From Candidatus Martarchaeota archaeon (lineage in GTDB: Archaea > Micrarchaeota > Micrarchaeia > Micrarchaeales > Micrarchaeaceae), in the NCBI GenBank assembly GCA_023485645.1, contig JAMCZM010000002.1, positions 1 to 5,110 of the forward strand: a DNA stretch of 5,110 nucleotides, written 5' to 3'. Below the pieces are notes generated by a model. It worked only from the letters and a program-made list of their open reading frames with translations. It was not told the origin of the DNA and searched no databases. Made by a program: the position numbers and the translations under genes. The number at the start of each line of letters is the position of its first letter. The stretch's first letter is position 1. This document shows positions 1-5,110 of this stretch, one piece after another.

Positions 1-1
1 A

Positions 2-349
2 ATCGGTAGAGGATTATCTGGCGACCTTGCGCTCAGAATACAAGACTTTTTAAAATCGCAGGGAATGACCGTTTCTATCGACGAACTATACGAAGGACTT
101 AAAAGTTCATCATATAAAAATAAAGGCAGGTTCTCATCTGAATATAAAAGGATTCAGGAAGTCTATGAGCCCGACCCAGATAATCCTATTCCGACTTTTC
201 TTGGCTGGCTAATAAAAGACGGGAATAATATTTTTGCGATAGGCGATATCTCTATAGAAGAGATATCTAAACTTGCCGGTAAAAAACCGGTGAATGTAAT
301 AAAATGCAGGGATTATGAATTGGAAAATTGGAACGTCGAGGAAGATTAA
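2..349 (+). CDS. Hypothetical protein, 3' part (5' end outside window)
   Basis: I do not recognise this protein. The reading frame is open from the left edge (codons begin at base 2) and ends at TAA 347-349, giving 115 visible residues. An ATG at 65 is in frame, but the only purine-rich stretch before it (AGGG, 60-63) is almost touching it. The open frame also continues upstream with a plausible helical sequence, LALRIQDFLKSQG. The gene therefore probably starts outside the window and ATG 65 is internal. The visible part is soluble and charged, with no membrane segment and no cysteine before the CRDYELENW stretch near the end. It closes with an acidic tail, NVEED. The segment around DLALRIQDFL...VSIDELYEGL could be a helix-turn-helix-like fold, but this is only an impression. 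No terminator follows it. A convergent gene ends 21 bases downstream. Confidence 0.7.
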   Translation: MGRGLSGDLALRIQDFLKSQGMTVSIDELYEGLKSSSYKNKGRFSSEYKRIQEVYEPDPDNPIPTFLGWLIKDGNNIFAIGDISIEEISKLAGKKPVNVIKCRDYELENWNVEED

Positions 350-367
350 AAATCGCAGAAGTCCACT

Positions 368-395
368 ACATTAACTTTGAAACATTAACTTTGAA
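368..395. repeat. Perfect 14-bp tandem duplication at a gene end
   Basis: The unit acattaactttgaa occurs at 368-381 and again directly at 382-395. The stop codon (373-371) of the small - strand gene lies in the first unit and its last codons span both. Because 14 is not a multiple of three, the two copies are read in different frames. With a single copy the gene would end at a TAG three codons earlier, so the duplication extends the protein by FQS only. Confidence 0.8.
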
Positions 396-655
396 TTTTC
401 ATATATTTTATCATTAATAAATGAGGATAAACTATCAATTAATTCAAGTATTCTTGTAATATCATTAGAATATTTGATATCTTCAATGAACCCTCTTACC
501 TTACCTTTGACTGCCTCAGACAAGTTAACCGCTAATGCGATTTCAAGCTCCCCAATTAATTTTCTTTTTAGTTTTTTTATAGAATACTCATCTTTATTAG
601 TTAATTTTTTAAATTTTCTACTGTATTTATCTAAAATTTCTAGTATAGCGTCCAT
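371..655 (-). CDS. Small helical, lysine-rich hypothetical protein
   Basis: The gene encodes 94 residues of unknown function. The start chosen is ATG at 655-653 (MDAILEILDKYSRKF), because a perfect GGAGG (665-661) lies five bases upstream. An in-frame TTG at 667-665 overlaps that GGAGG and is an unlikely start. The protein has no cysteine, no signal peptide and no clear membrane segment. It looks largely alpha-helical, with a basic first third (KYSRKFKKL, KKLKRK) and a more acidic second half (FIEDIKYSNDITRILELIDSL). An extended -10 promoter stands about 40 bases upstream. The last codons and the stop lie inside a perfect 14-bp tandem duplication (368-395). The segment NDKIYENS near the C-terminus is identical, also at DNA level, to part of the product of the divergent gene at 903. 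A small DNA-binding or antitoxin-like role is possible, but nothing in the sequence proves it. Confidence 0.65.
   Translation of the reverse strand: MDAILEILDKYSRKFKKLTNKDEYSIKKLKRKLIGELEIALAVNLSEAVKGKVRGFIEDIKYSNDITRILELIDSLSSFINDKIYENSKLMFQS
390..415 (-). repeat. 26-nt segment shared with 960-985 (inverted copy)
   Basis: Read on the - strand, these 26 bases are identical to 960-985 on the + strand. Both are in coding frame and both give NDKIYENS. The flanking bases differ. Confidence 0.8.
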
Positions 656-660
656 TTTTA

Positions 661-665
661 CCTCC
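661..665 (-). promoter_or_regulatory. Ribosome-binding site GGAGG
   Basis: This is a perfect GGAGG on the - strand, five bases before ATG 655. It decides the start of the small helical protein gene and excludes the TTG at 667, which overlaps it. It also supports reading this stretch on the - strand rather than the + strand frame over 474-671. Confidence 0.8.
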
Positions 666-690
666 AATTAATATTATTTATATTAATAAT

Positions 691-699
691 ATTATACCA
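691..699 (-). promoter_or_regulatory. Extended -10 promoter for the small gene at 655
   Basis: On the - strand the sequence reads TGGTATAAT, a consensus extended -10 element (TGn followed by TATAAT). It lies about 36 bases upstream of the ATG at 655. No convincing -35 hexamer is present at 16-18 bases, which is tolerated by extended -10 promoters. Start-site mapping would be needed to confirm it. Confidence 0.5.
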
Positions 700-798
700 C
701 ATCTTCAAATTAAATATACTCGCCCAAAAATTAAGCAATCTGATTAACTTATTAATTTTTAAAAGAACGTCTCTTTAATTTATTAGCTTCCTAAAAAT

Positions 799-821
799 AA
801 TTTTACAAGTTCTGTAAAATT
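799..821. promoter_or_regulatory. 23-bp inverted repeat, operator-like
   Basis: The arms AATTTTACA (799-807) and TGTAAAATT (813-821) are perfect 9-bp inverted copies around a 5-base centre. The core TTTACA-N5-TGTAAA is the shape of a dimeric regulator site. The repeat ends about 30 bases before the -10 element at 851, so it covers and lies just upstream of the -35 region of the promoter for the gene at 903. As RNA it could only form a weak A/U stem and no T-tract follows, so a terminator is unlikely. The cognate regulator is unknown. Confidence 0.45.
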
Positions 822-831
822 TTTCCGGAAA
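815..831. repeat. 17-bp direct repeat, left copy, with palindromic core
   Basis: The sequence taaaatttttccggaaa occurs identically at 815-831 and 1317-1333. The left copy contains the 12-bp perfect palindrome ttttccggaaaa (821-832), positioned where the -35 of the promoter at 851 would be. It shares bases with the right arm of the inverted repeat 799-821. The two copies bracket the whole 903-1319 gene together with its promoter. Confidence 0.7.
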
Positions 832-847
832 ATAGATATATTTAATA

Positions 848-856
848 TGATATAAT
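848..856 (+). promoter_or_regulatory. Extended -10 promoter for the gene at 903
   Basis: The sequence TGATATAAT is a consensus extended -10 (TGn plus TATAAT at 851-856). It would give a leader of about 40 bases before ATG 903. The -35 position is occupied by the palindrome ttttccggaaaa rather than a TTGACA-like hexamer, suggesting either extended -10 dependence or control by a bound protein. Confidence 0.55.
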
Positions 857-889
857 TATTATACAATTATAAACAACTAAATCTTATAT

Positions 890-894
890 AGGAG
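890..894 (+). promoter_or_regulatory. Ribosome-binding site AGGAG
   Basis: AGGAG lies eight bases before ATG 903, a good spacing. It fixes the start of the 138-residue gene. Confidence 0.75.
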
Positions 895-902
895 AATAAA
901 AA

Positions 903-1319
903 ATGGAAAATGCAATCAAAGCTTTTCGTTCAAAAGAGAATTCTACTGACGTTAACGCAAATGATAAAATATATGAAAATTCAAATTTACCAGATATCTT
1001 TGCCTTAGCCGAATATAATCTAAAATTATATGAAATAATAGACATTACTTCTTATATTTATATCGTTTTTGATTCCCCTTATTTTTTAACAGTTGCAAGA
1101 GATAATAGATATAGAGAAGTTAAGCCTGTTTTAGATAAAGCACAAAACAATGAGAAAGTTTTCTTTTGTACAAAACGTTGCCCTTTCACACATAAATTAT
1201 CCCCATCAGAAGCAGTACAAAAAATTCTTGGATTAAAAGGTTATTTTAAAAAATTCACTCCTGAAACAAGGAAAGAATACTTCTCTTTAATAAGTAATGT
1301 TACCGAAGATAAATTTTAA
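903..1319 (+). CDS. Hypothetical protein, 138 aa, CxxxC motif
   Basis: I do not recognise the family. The start is well supported by AGGAG (890-894) and an extended -10 at 848-856. Residues 1-28 are polar and look unstructured. They include NDKIYENS (residues 20-27), which is shared at DNA level with the divergent gene at 371-655. Residues 29-65 (LPDIFALAEYNLKLYEIIDITSYI and onwards) look like a compact helix-plus-strand core. Residues 85-97 contain C89 and C93 (CTKRC) in a basic setting, which could be a redox pair or half of a metal site. The rest (about 98-125) is lysine-rich, with KGYFKKF. There is no signal peptide or membrane helix. The gene stands alone between two 17-bp direct repeats, and its TAA stop is part of the right copy. 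It ends 28 bases from the convergent HD-GYP gene. Confidence 0.7.
   Translation: MENAIKAFRSKENSTDVNANDKIYENSNLPDIFALAEYNLKLYEIIDITSYIYIVFDSPYFLTVARDNRYREVKPVLDKAQNNEKVFFCTKRCPFTHKLSPSEAVQKILGLKGYFKKFTPETRKEYFSLISNVTEDKF
960..985 (+). repeat. 26-nt segment shared with 390-415 (inverted copy)
   Basis: This is the partner of the segment at 390-415. It covers residues 20-27 of the 138-residue protein, at the junction between its polar N-terminus and the folded-looking core. Confidence 0.8.
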
Positions 1320-1333
1320 AATTTTTCCGGAAA
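1317..1333. repeat. 17-bp direct repeat, right copy
   Basis: This is the identical second copy of the 17-bp repeat at 815-831. Its first three bases are the stop codon of the 138-residue gene, and it fills most of the 28-bp gap to the convergent HD-GYP gene. The palindromic core here is tttccggaaa (10 bp). Its stem is too short and its loop too small to act as an ordinary rho-independent terminator. Confidence 0.7.
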
Positions 1334-1347
1334 GAAGAATATGCGGA

Positions 1348-1974
1348 TTAAAAAAAGCTGCTAAGACTTATCCTATCATTATCTACAAGATAAGTTAAAG
1401 CTTCTAAAACTTCGGAATTTAAACCTGCATTTTTATCATTATCGGGATTCTTAATTATTTCAAGCGCTTGGGATTCATTTAAAGATTTTTTATAGACTCT
1501 CGGTTCCATTATCGCCGAAAAAGAATCTGCCACGGTTAAAATATCTATTAAAAGCGGGTCGATTTCATTCTTGCCGAAGTTAATATGTTTAGGATATCCG
1601 AAGCCGTTCCTATAATGATGGTTTAATGCAAAAGATTTAATATCCTTTAAACTTTCAAATTGTTCTAATATTTCATATCCAAAAACAGCGTGCGCTTTAA
1701 TCATCTCAAACTCGATTGAACTAAGCGGACGTCCGGCATTTAGAATCTCTGCCGGAACGAATAATTTACCTATATCGTGTAAAATGGCGCCATACTTTAA
1801 AAGTTTTTTCTCTGGACATTTAACATTTAAAAATTTGGCAATATTTTCAGATATGATAGATGTATTCCGGCTATGAGTCCCCAGAAAATTTAAATTTCTA
1901 TCTACGGTTTTAATATAAAAATTGACAAATTCATCTATATCGATATTAAAATTAATATTTGTTGCATTAATCAT
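1348..1974 (-). CDS. Stand-alone HD-GYP domain protein (putative c-di-GMP phosphodiesterase)
   Basis: HD-GYP enzymes hydrolyse cyclic di-GMP at a metal centre and often control motility, pili and biofilm. The start chosen is ATG 1974, with GAGG (1984-1981) six bases upstream, giving 208 residues. The TTG at 1986 overlaps that site. Motifs in this numbering are H34 (GTHSRNT), the HD pair H66-D67 in HDIGK with K70, H95 (IKAHAVFGYEIL), H119-H120, GFGYP at 124-128, D150 in VADSF, and YKKSL near 161-165. The usual metal ligands are therefore present. The signature after the His pair is unusual: it reads HHYRNGFGYP where the family has HHE-x-x-DGxGYP, so the Glu is missing and Asp is replaced by Asn. 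There is no receiver or other sensor domain, only about 30 leading residues. The gene follows pilV-like gene B by 14 bases, suggesting co-expression. The domain call is secure; catalytic activity is inferred. Confidence 0.9.
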   Translation of the reverse strand: MINATNINFNIDIDEFVNFYIKTVDRNLNFLGTHSRNTSIISENIAKFLNVKCPEKKLLKYGAILHDIGKLFVPAEILNAGRPLSSIEFEMIKAHAVFGYEILEQFESLKDIKSFALNHHYRNGFGYPKHINFGKNEIDPLLIDILTVADSFSAIMEPRVYKKSLNESQALEIIKNPDNDKNAGLNSEVLEALTYLVDNDRISLSSFF

Positions 1975-1980
1975 AGTTGT

Positions 1981-1984
1981 CCTC
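1981..1984 (-). promoter_or_regulatory. Ribosome-binding site GAGG for the HD-GYP gene
   Basis: GAGG on the - strand stands six bases before ATG 1974 and lies in the 14-bp gap after the stop of pilV-like gene B. It decides between ATG 1974 and the upstream TTG at 1986 in favour of the ATG. Confidence 0.65.
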
Positions 1985-1988
1985 AAAA

Positions 1989-3515
1989 TTAATTTATAAG
2001 TGGTGTAGGAATATAAAACGATATACTATCAGTAGTTGTACTGTCGTTAGACGGGTAATAATTTATACTTCCATCAAAATTATTTGGATTAGATGGATTA
2101 GATGTTATATAATATCCACCACCATAATTATTATATGAACTACCTTGATTCATTCCATTTGAATCTTGCCAAATTGTACTACCAGAAGGAAAACTTTGAC
2201 CATAAATATTGGGATTATTCATACCGGCAGCAGTAGGAGTAACACCATATCCTGTTATAAAATCATAATCCCATGTAGCTATTTGATAAGTAACACCATT
2301 AACAATAATATCTATGCCGTTAGGAGCAAAAACATTATATAAAGGAGCAACAGGAATAAAGTTATCTCCCGGATATGAACCATTAGGTATAATAGTATAT
2401 AGTGGGTATGATTGAAAATAATTCTGAACTCCGTAAATATTATTATTAAGACCAATTATATTGCCTGAATTTATATATTCAGTTGAACTATTAAAAATAG
2501 TACTCCCTGTCATACTATTTTCCATATATGCATTAGAAGAATTTGTACCCGATATATAATAATTTCCAAAATAAACAGGAGAACCTAGCGGATAGTTAAA
2601 TACCTGCTTTGTATCTGCATAAGTGCCAACAATAGAATTAACTTGAGATTTATAGGCTGGAATACAAAAAAGTTTACGAAAAAAAATACTACTTCCATTA
2701 CTAGGAGTATAAGTATTTGTATATGTATTTCCAGCACTAATTATATTTCCGCCGGTAGGACATTGACTATTCCATCCAGATATATTAATTACGCCAGGCT
2801 GGGATGTTATTGTGCCATTTATACTTGCAGTATTGCCATTAATAGCGTCCCAATCAGGCATAAATCCAAATTCAAATGAAAAAACTAAATATCCCCATTG
2901 ATTAGGCGCATATATATATATAGCAGAATCAGCATTAGAAGATGTTACATTAGTAGATATAGTACCTCCACCATAAAGATTTAAACTAGAACTGCCTGAT
3001 GTAGTAAAACCTATATAATCAGGCTGACCATTTGTTACACAAGGATTACTGGCATTTTGATATGAAACGCCTAAACTACTTAACGTTTTATTAACTTCAG
3101 AATTTATATAGTTAACTCCTAGAGTTTTATTTAGCCCATACTTTGCCAATAAATTAATGTTATAAACTCCAGATGTCTTAACAAACAAGTCCATAACGTC
3201 GCTATTGCATGTATCTGTAGCGTATGTAGCTTGAAATTTTTGTCCGAATGGAGTAGTTTGAGGAAAAGTAGAAGACAAAAGACCATATGCCTGCAAGTTT
3301 GAAACAGTTAATGAAGTAGTTGAAAGGGGTACATTAAAAGATTCGCTATATTCAAAAGCGGCATTGGAAAATGTTTTTAGTTCTTTTGCCTCTAAAATAA
3401 CCGCCGACTGCAAATTATTACGCTGCATATTATGCCTTTCAAATTGAGAAACTTTTGTAATAATAGCTAAAGAAATAACTATAAAAATTAAAGCTCCTAT
3501 TATATTTCCACCCAT
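1989..3515 (-). CDS. PilV/shufflon-type minor pilin-like protein B (508 aa)
   Basis: The protein has a short positively neutral start, a single hydrophobic helix (about residues 5-19, IIGALIFIVISLAII) and then a polar helical stalk (about 21-60), the outline of a type IV pilin. Residues 68-99 (LTVSNLQAYGLLSSTF ... TPFGQKFQATY) resemble the conserved part of the PilV shufflon constant region, where a 'leaves off a G-Y-L ... F ... GQ-x-Y' pattern occurs. C252 (CPTGG) and C284 (FCIPAYK) match a cysteine pair in neighbouring gene A. The C-terminal part (about 300-508) is rich in Asn, Ser, Gly and Tyr with short repeats such as NNYGGGYY. No Glu5 or classical GFxxxE cleavage site is evident. The start is supported by GGAGT (3525-3521), five bases upstream inside the end of gene A, so the two genes are likely translationally coupled. 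No shufflon recombination repeats or invertible segments were seen. An adhesin unrelated to pili remains possible. Confidence 0.65.
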   Translation of the reverse strand: MGGNIIGALIFIVISLAIITKVSQFERHNMQRNNLQSAVILEAKELKTFSNAAFEYSESFNVPLSTTSLTVSNLQAYGLLSSTFPQTTPFGQKFQATYATDTCNSDVMDLFVKTSGVYNINLLAKYGLNKTLGVNYINSEVNKTLSSLGVSYQNASNPCVTNGQPDYIGFTTSGSSSLNLYGGGTISTNVTSSNADSAIYIYAPNQWGYLVFSFEFGFMPDWDAINGNTASINGTITSQPGVINISGWNSQCPTGGNIISAGNTYTNTYTPSNGSSIFFRKLFCIPAYKSQVNSIVGTYADTKQVFNYPLGSPVYFGNYYISGTNSSNAYMENSMTGSTIFNSSTEYINSGNIIGLNNNIYGVQNYFQSYPLYTIIPNGSYPGDNFIPVAPLYNVFAPNGIDIIVNGVTYQIATWDYDFITGYGVTPTAAGMNNPNIYGQSFPSGSTIWQDSNGMNQGSSYNNYGGGYYITSNPSNPNNFDGSINYYPSNDSTTTDSISFYIPTPLIN

Positions 3516-3518
3516 AAT

Positions 3519-4829
3519 TTACTCCAAATTTATATTAGTTAATCCTAAGTCATTTACAGCATTCCAAATCGGTGCAGCAGGATTGGGGAATACCCCATTA
3601 GCTGGTTGCTCCCAATCAGATTCAATAGATATGTCATTAGTTGAAGGCTCACCAATCCATAAAATAGCCGCAGCTTGCGCACTTGGTCCCCAAACACCAT
3701 TATAGGAGCCGTTATTATAATAGCCATATGAAAATGCAGACCAATAAACTACAAATGTATATTTAGCCATACCTTCAGTAATATAGTAAACATGACCGAC
3801 TTGAGGCGCCATACCACTTATATTATTATTAGCACCGTTAAAAGTAGTATTGTCATCTATATACATTTCATCAGAACCATAATTTAGCGATGTTATAGGA
3901 CCAATATTAGAAAATATACTACTACTAGTATTAATGATATTTTTTGCCGCCGGAATGCATAAATAAAAACTAAAATTATAATAATTAGTTTGCCCTGGTA
4001 TTTCACCTGGTCCAGGTAAACCATAACCTGTTTCGTTTGCAGGATTAAACAACCAATCAGATGAGTTATCTTCAGGAGTAACACCATCAGCAGGACATAC
4101 TGCAGTAGAACCTAAATTACTATATGTTATACTTGCAGGCGAACTGCTAGGTGACGCATTATTATAATCTTCAGTTACTGAAACATCAAATATCCAGTAA
4201 TCGGGTTTTTTTTCTATACTTGGAGCCACTATAATAGAATTATTATCATAATAAGCTATAAAAGGCATAGTCTGCGAAAATTCCACATTGGAAGCGGGAA
4301 AATAATTAGATAAGTTAGAAATTACATCTGAATCAGGCATTGTAAACTGACCGTCACTGTCAATACTAAATCCTTTAAAATTTTGATTTTCATTCATAGC
4401 ATCCTGGGCTACAAGATAAGTAAAAGCCTTCCACTGCAGCGGATTATTTATATTAAATTTAGAAAGTATAGCGGGATTTGGAGTAGTAGTTGGTGCAACA
4501 AGCCATGTTTGTGGAAAACCCCACGGGGAAGATATATATCCTGAAAGTGTTTCACCAATAGGGTCTACACAACTAAAGCTACTTGATAAAAAATTATCTG
4601 CTTTCAAAGTAGAACAACTTACAGTGCCACCTATATTATTATTGAAATTAGCCTGAACATATGAATTTAGTGCGCTGGCAAAAGTATCATAATTATATGC
4701 AGTTTCTTGAGCAATATTACTTGCTATATTAGTTTTTAAATCACTAGAATAAAAATGCCATATCATAACAGAAACCGCTAAAACTATAATTAATCCTATT
4801 ATAGCGTCTAATAATTTAGTTATACCCAT
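3519..4829 (-). CDS. PilV/shufflon-type minor pilin-like protein A (436 aa)
   Basis: The start is ATG 4829, with AGGTG (4841-4837) seven bases upstream. A two-residue leader (MG) is followed by ITKLLD and a hydrophobic helix (about residues 9-24, AIIGLIIVLAVSVMIW), then a polar helix to about 65, as in type IV pilins. Asp8 stands near, but not at, the usual +5 Glu position. Residues 73-101 (STLKADNFLSSSF ... DPIGETLSGYI) match the same PilV-like block as gene B. Cysteines are C72, C87, C245 (VCPADG) and C291 (YLCIPAAK). The last two correspond to the pair in gene B, so the genes are probably distant tandem paralogues despite little other similarity. The C-terminal part is rich in Asn, Tyr, Ser and aromatic residues (SAFSYGYYNNG). 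The protein is expected to be exported and anchored or assembled into a pilus. The function is inferred from architecture, not proven. Confidence 0.65.
   Translation of the reverse strand: MGITKLLDAIIGLIIVLAVSVMIWHFYSSDLKTNIASNIAQETAYNYDTFASALNSYVQANFNNNIGGTVSCSTLKADNFLSSSFSCVDPIGETLSGYISSPWGFPQTWLVAPTTTPNPAILSKFNINNPLQWKAFTYLVAQDAMNENQNFKGFSIDSDGQFTMPDSDVISNLSNYFPASNVEFSQTMPFIAYYDNNSIIVAPSIEKKPDYWIFDVSVTEDYNNASPSSSPASITYSNLGSTAVCPADGVTPEDNSSDWLFNPANETGYGLPGPGEIPGQTNYYNFSFYLCIPAAKNIINTSSSIFSNIGPITSLNYGSDEMYIDDNTTFNGANNNISGMAPQVGHVYYITEGMAKYTFVVYWSAFSYGYYNNGSYNGVWGPSAQAAAILWIGEPSTNDISIESDWEQPANGVFPNPAAPIWNAVNDLGLTNINLE
3521..3525 (-). promoter_or_regulatory. Ribosome-binding site GGAGT for gene B
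   Basis: GGAGT lies five bases before ATG 3515 and overlaps the last codons and stop of gene A (stop 3521-3519). Only three bases separate the stop from the start, which points to translational coupling of the two pilin-like genes. Confidence 0.7.
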
Positions 4830-4836
4830 TTATTTA

Positions 4837-4841
4837 CACCT
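4837..4841 (-). promoter_or_regulatory. Ribosome-binding site AGGTG for gene A
   Basis: AGGTG stands seven bases before ATG 4829 in the 28-bp gap after the upstream gene. It is a weaker match than the sites of the other genes. The gap holds no hairpin with a T-tract, so read-through from the upstream gene is likely. Confidence 0.5.
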
Positions 4842-4857
4842 ATTTATAATATATCAC

Positions 4858-5110
4858 TTAACTCCCTGTCAAAATCGAATTTGCCTGCTGCTGTGCATAA
4901 TTTTCCACTGCGTTAAAATTCATTTCTTTTATGGCGATTCTTACGGTCGGACTATCGCAGAATAAAGGCGATATATGCATAAACCTTTTTCCGCTGTCTA
5001 ATGTTTTTACGGTTAAATATATGATAGCCGATAGAGTTGTAGATAGCATAAATTCTGAGTTCTTGCCGGCTAAATTTATTAATCTTTCTATCGCCATCGA
5101 TACGCTTGAG
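4858..5110 (-). CDS. 3' end of a gene, possibly uroporphyrinogen-III synthase (HemD-like)
   Basis: The frame is open from the right edge (5110) to TAA 4860-4858, giving about 83 visible residues. An ATG at 5097 is in frame, but no ribosome-binding site can be judged and the frame continues upstream, so this is most likely a C-terminal fragment. The layout hints at the second half of uroporphyrinogen-III synthase, which closes and inverts ring D in tetrapyrrole synthesis. FMLSTTLSAIIYL would fit the family's 'fTS-x-SAV' strand-helix. SPLFCDSPTVRIAIKEMNF followed by NAVENYAQ would fit the late 'p-x-T-x-x-A-x-x-x-G-F' helix and final strand. That family has low sequence conservation and the residues are not diagnostic, so this is a suggestion only. 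The gene is in line with, and 28 bases before, pilV-like gene A, so it may share a transcript. Functional confidence is about 0.3; that it is coding is much surer. Confidence 0.55.
   Translation of the reverse strand, partial: SSVSMAIERLINLAGKNSEFMLSTTLSAIIYLTVKTLDSGKRFMHISPLFCDSPTVRIAIKEMNFNAVENYAQQQANSILTGS

Larger units (their letters stand above)
656..902. other. Divergent intergenic region with promoters and palindromes
   Basis: This 247-bp, strongly AT-rich region separates the small - strand gene (start 655) from the + strand gene (start 903). It carries a GGAGG and an extended -10 for each direction, a 23-bp inverted repeat (799-821) and a 12-bp palindrome (821-832). A weaker AT-only inverted pair also occurs (AAAAATTAA at 726-734 against TTAATTTTT at 752-760, 17-base loop), which could be chance in such AT-rich sequence. 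No ORF or RNA gene was recognised in it. Confidence 0.6.

Noticed and set aside
52..358. Direct repeat aaaatcgcag at 52-61 and 349-358, around the visible part of the first gene.
   Set aside because: It is only 10 bp long, lies within coding sequence on one side, and is expected by chance often enough in a 5-kb AT-rich window.
474..671. A 65-residue open frame on the + strand opposite the small - strand gene.
   Set aside because: It has no ribosome-binding site, while the opposite strand has a perfect GGAGG, an extended -10 promoter and an ATG at the right distance.
1366..1395. Inverted pair acttatc / gataagt near the 3' end of the HD-GYP gene, with a T-tract about 10 bases after it on the - strand, as a possible terminator.
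   Set aside because: The stem is 7 bp, AT-rich, with a 16-base loop, and is separated from the T-tract. It also lies within coding sequence. It is too weak to call.
2643..2879. A 78-residue + strand frame inside pilV-like gene B.
   Set aside because: It lies wholly within a long coding frame and has a composition (ISICICISSTNYIS) typical of antisense translation of Asn/Ser/Tyr-rich codons.
3893..4087. A 64-residue - strand frame inside pilV-like gene A.
   Set aside because: It is an out-of-frame shadow of gene A with no ribosome-binding site of its own.
1989..4829. A shufflon (invertible segments) in the pilin-like genes.
   Set aside because: No repeated inverted recombination sites and no shufflon recombinase were seen. 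Each gene has a single continuous C-terminal region.

Overview
This is an AT-rich bacterial window with clear Shine-Dalgarno sites. Its content suggests a Gram-negative, type IV pilus-bearing bacterium: two long proteins resemble the constant region of PilV (shufflon-type) minor pilins, and an HD-GYP c-di-GMP phosphodiesterase lies behind them. The lineage cannot be fixed from the sequence. No rRNA, tRNA, CRISPR array, transposase or integrase was seen.

Layout. The left part (1-1319) holds three small genes of unknown function. The first is a + strand gene entering from the left edge (ends 349). The second is a small helical-looking gene on the - strand (655-371). The third is a 138-residue gene on the + strand (903-1319). 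The second and third are divergent across a 247-bp AT-rich intergenic region with two extended -10 promoters, an inverted repeat and a palindrome. This part is rich in small repeats: a 14-bp tandem duplication, a 26-nt segment shared in frame between the two divergent genes, and a 17-bp direct repeat bracketing the 903-1319 gene.

The right part (5110-1348) reads as one - strand operon. It runs from the 3' end of a gene entering from the right edge (perhaps uroporphyrinogen-III synthase, low confidence), through pilV-like gene A (4829-3519) and pilV-like gene B (3515-1989), to a stand-alone HD-GYP gene (1974-1348). The gaps are 28, 3 and 14 nt, with a ribosome-binding site before each start and no terminator between genes.

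Inferred working model: A and B are membrane-anchored, secreted pilin-like proteins with divergent Asn/Ser/Gly/Tyr-rich C-terminal halves, possibly alternative pilus-tip or adhesion subunits. The HD-GYP protein could lower c-di-GMP to tune their deployment. No pilus motor, secretin or prepilin peptidase lies in the window, so the pilus link rests on the N-terminal resemblance alone.
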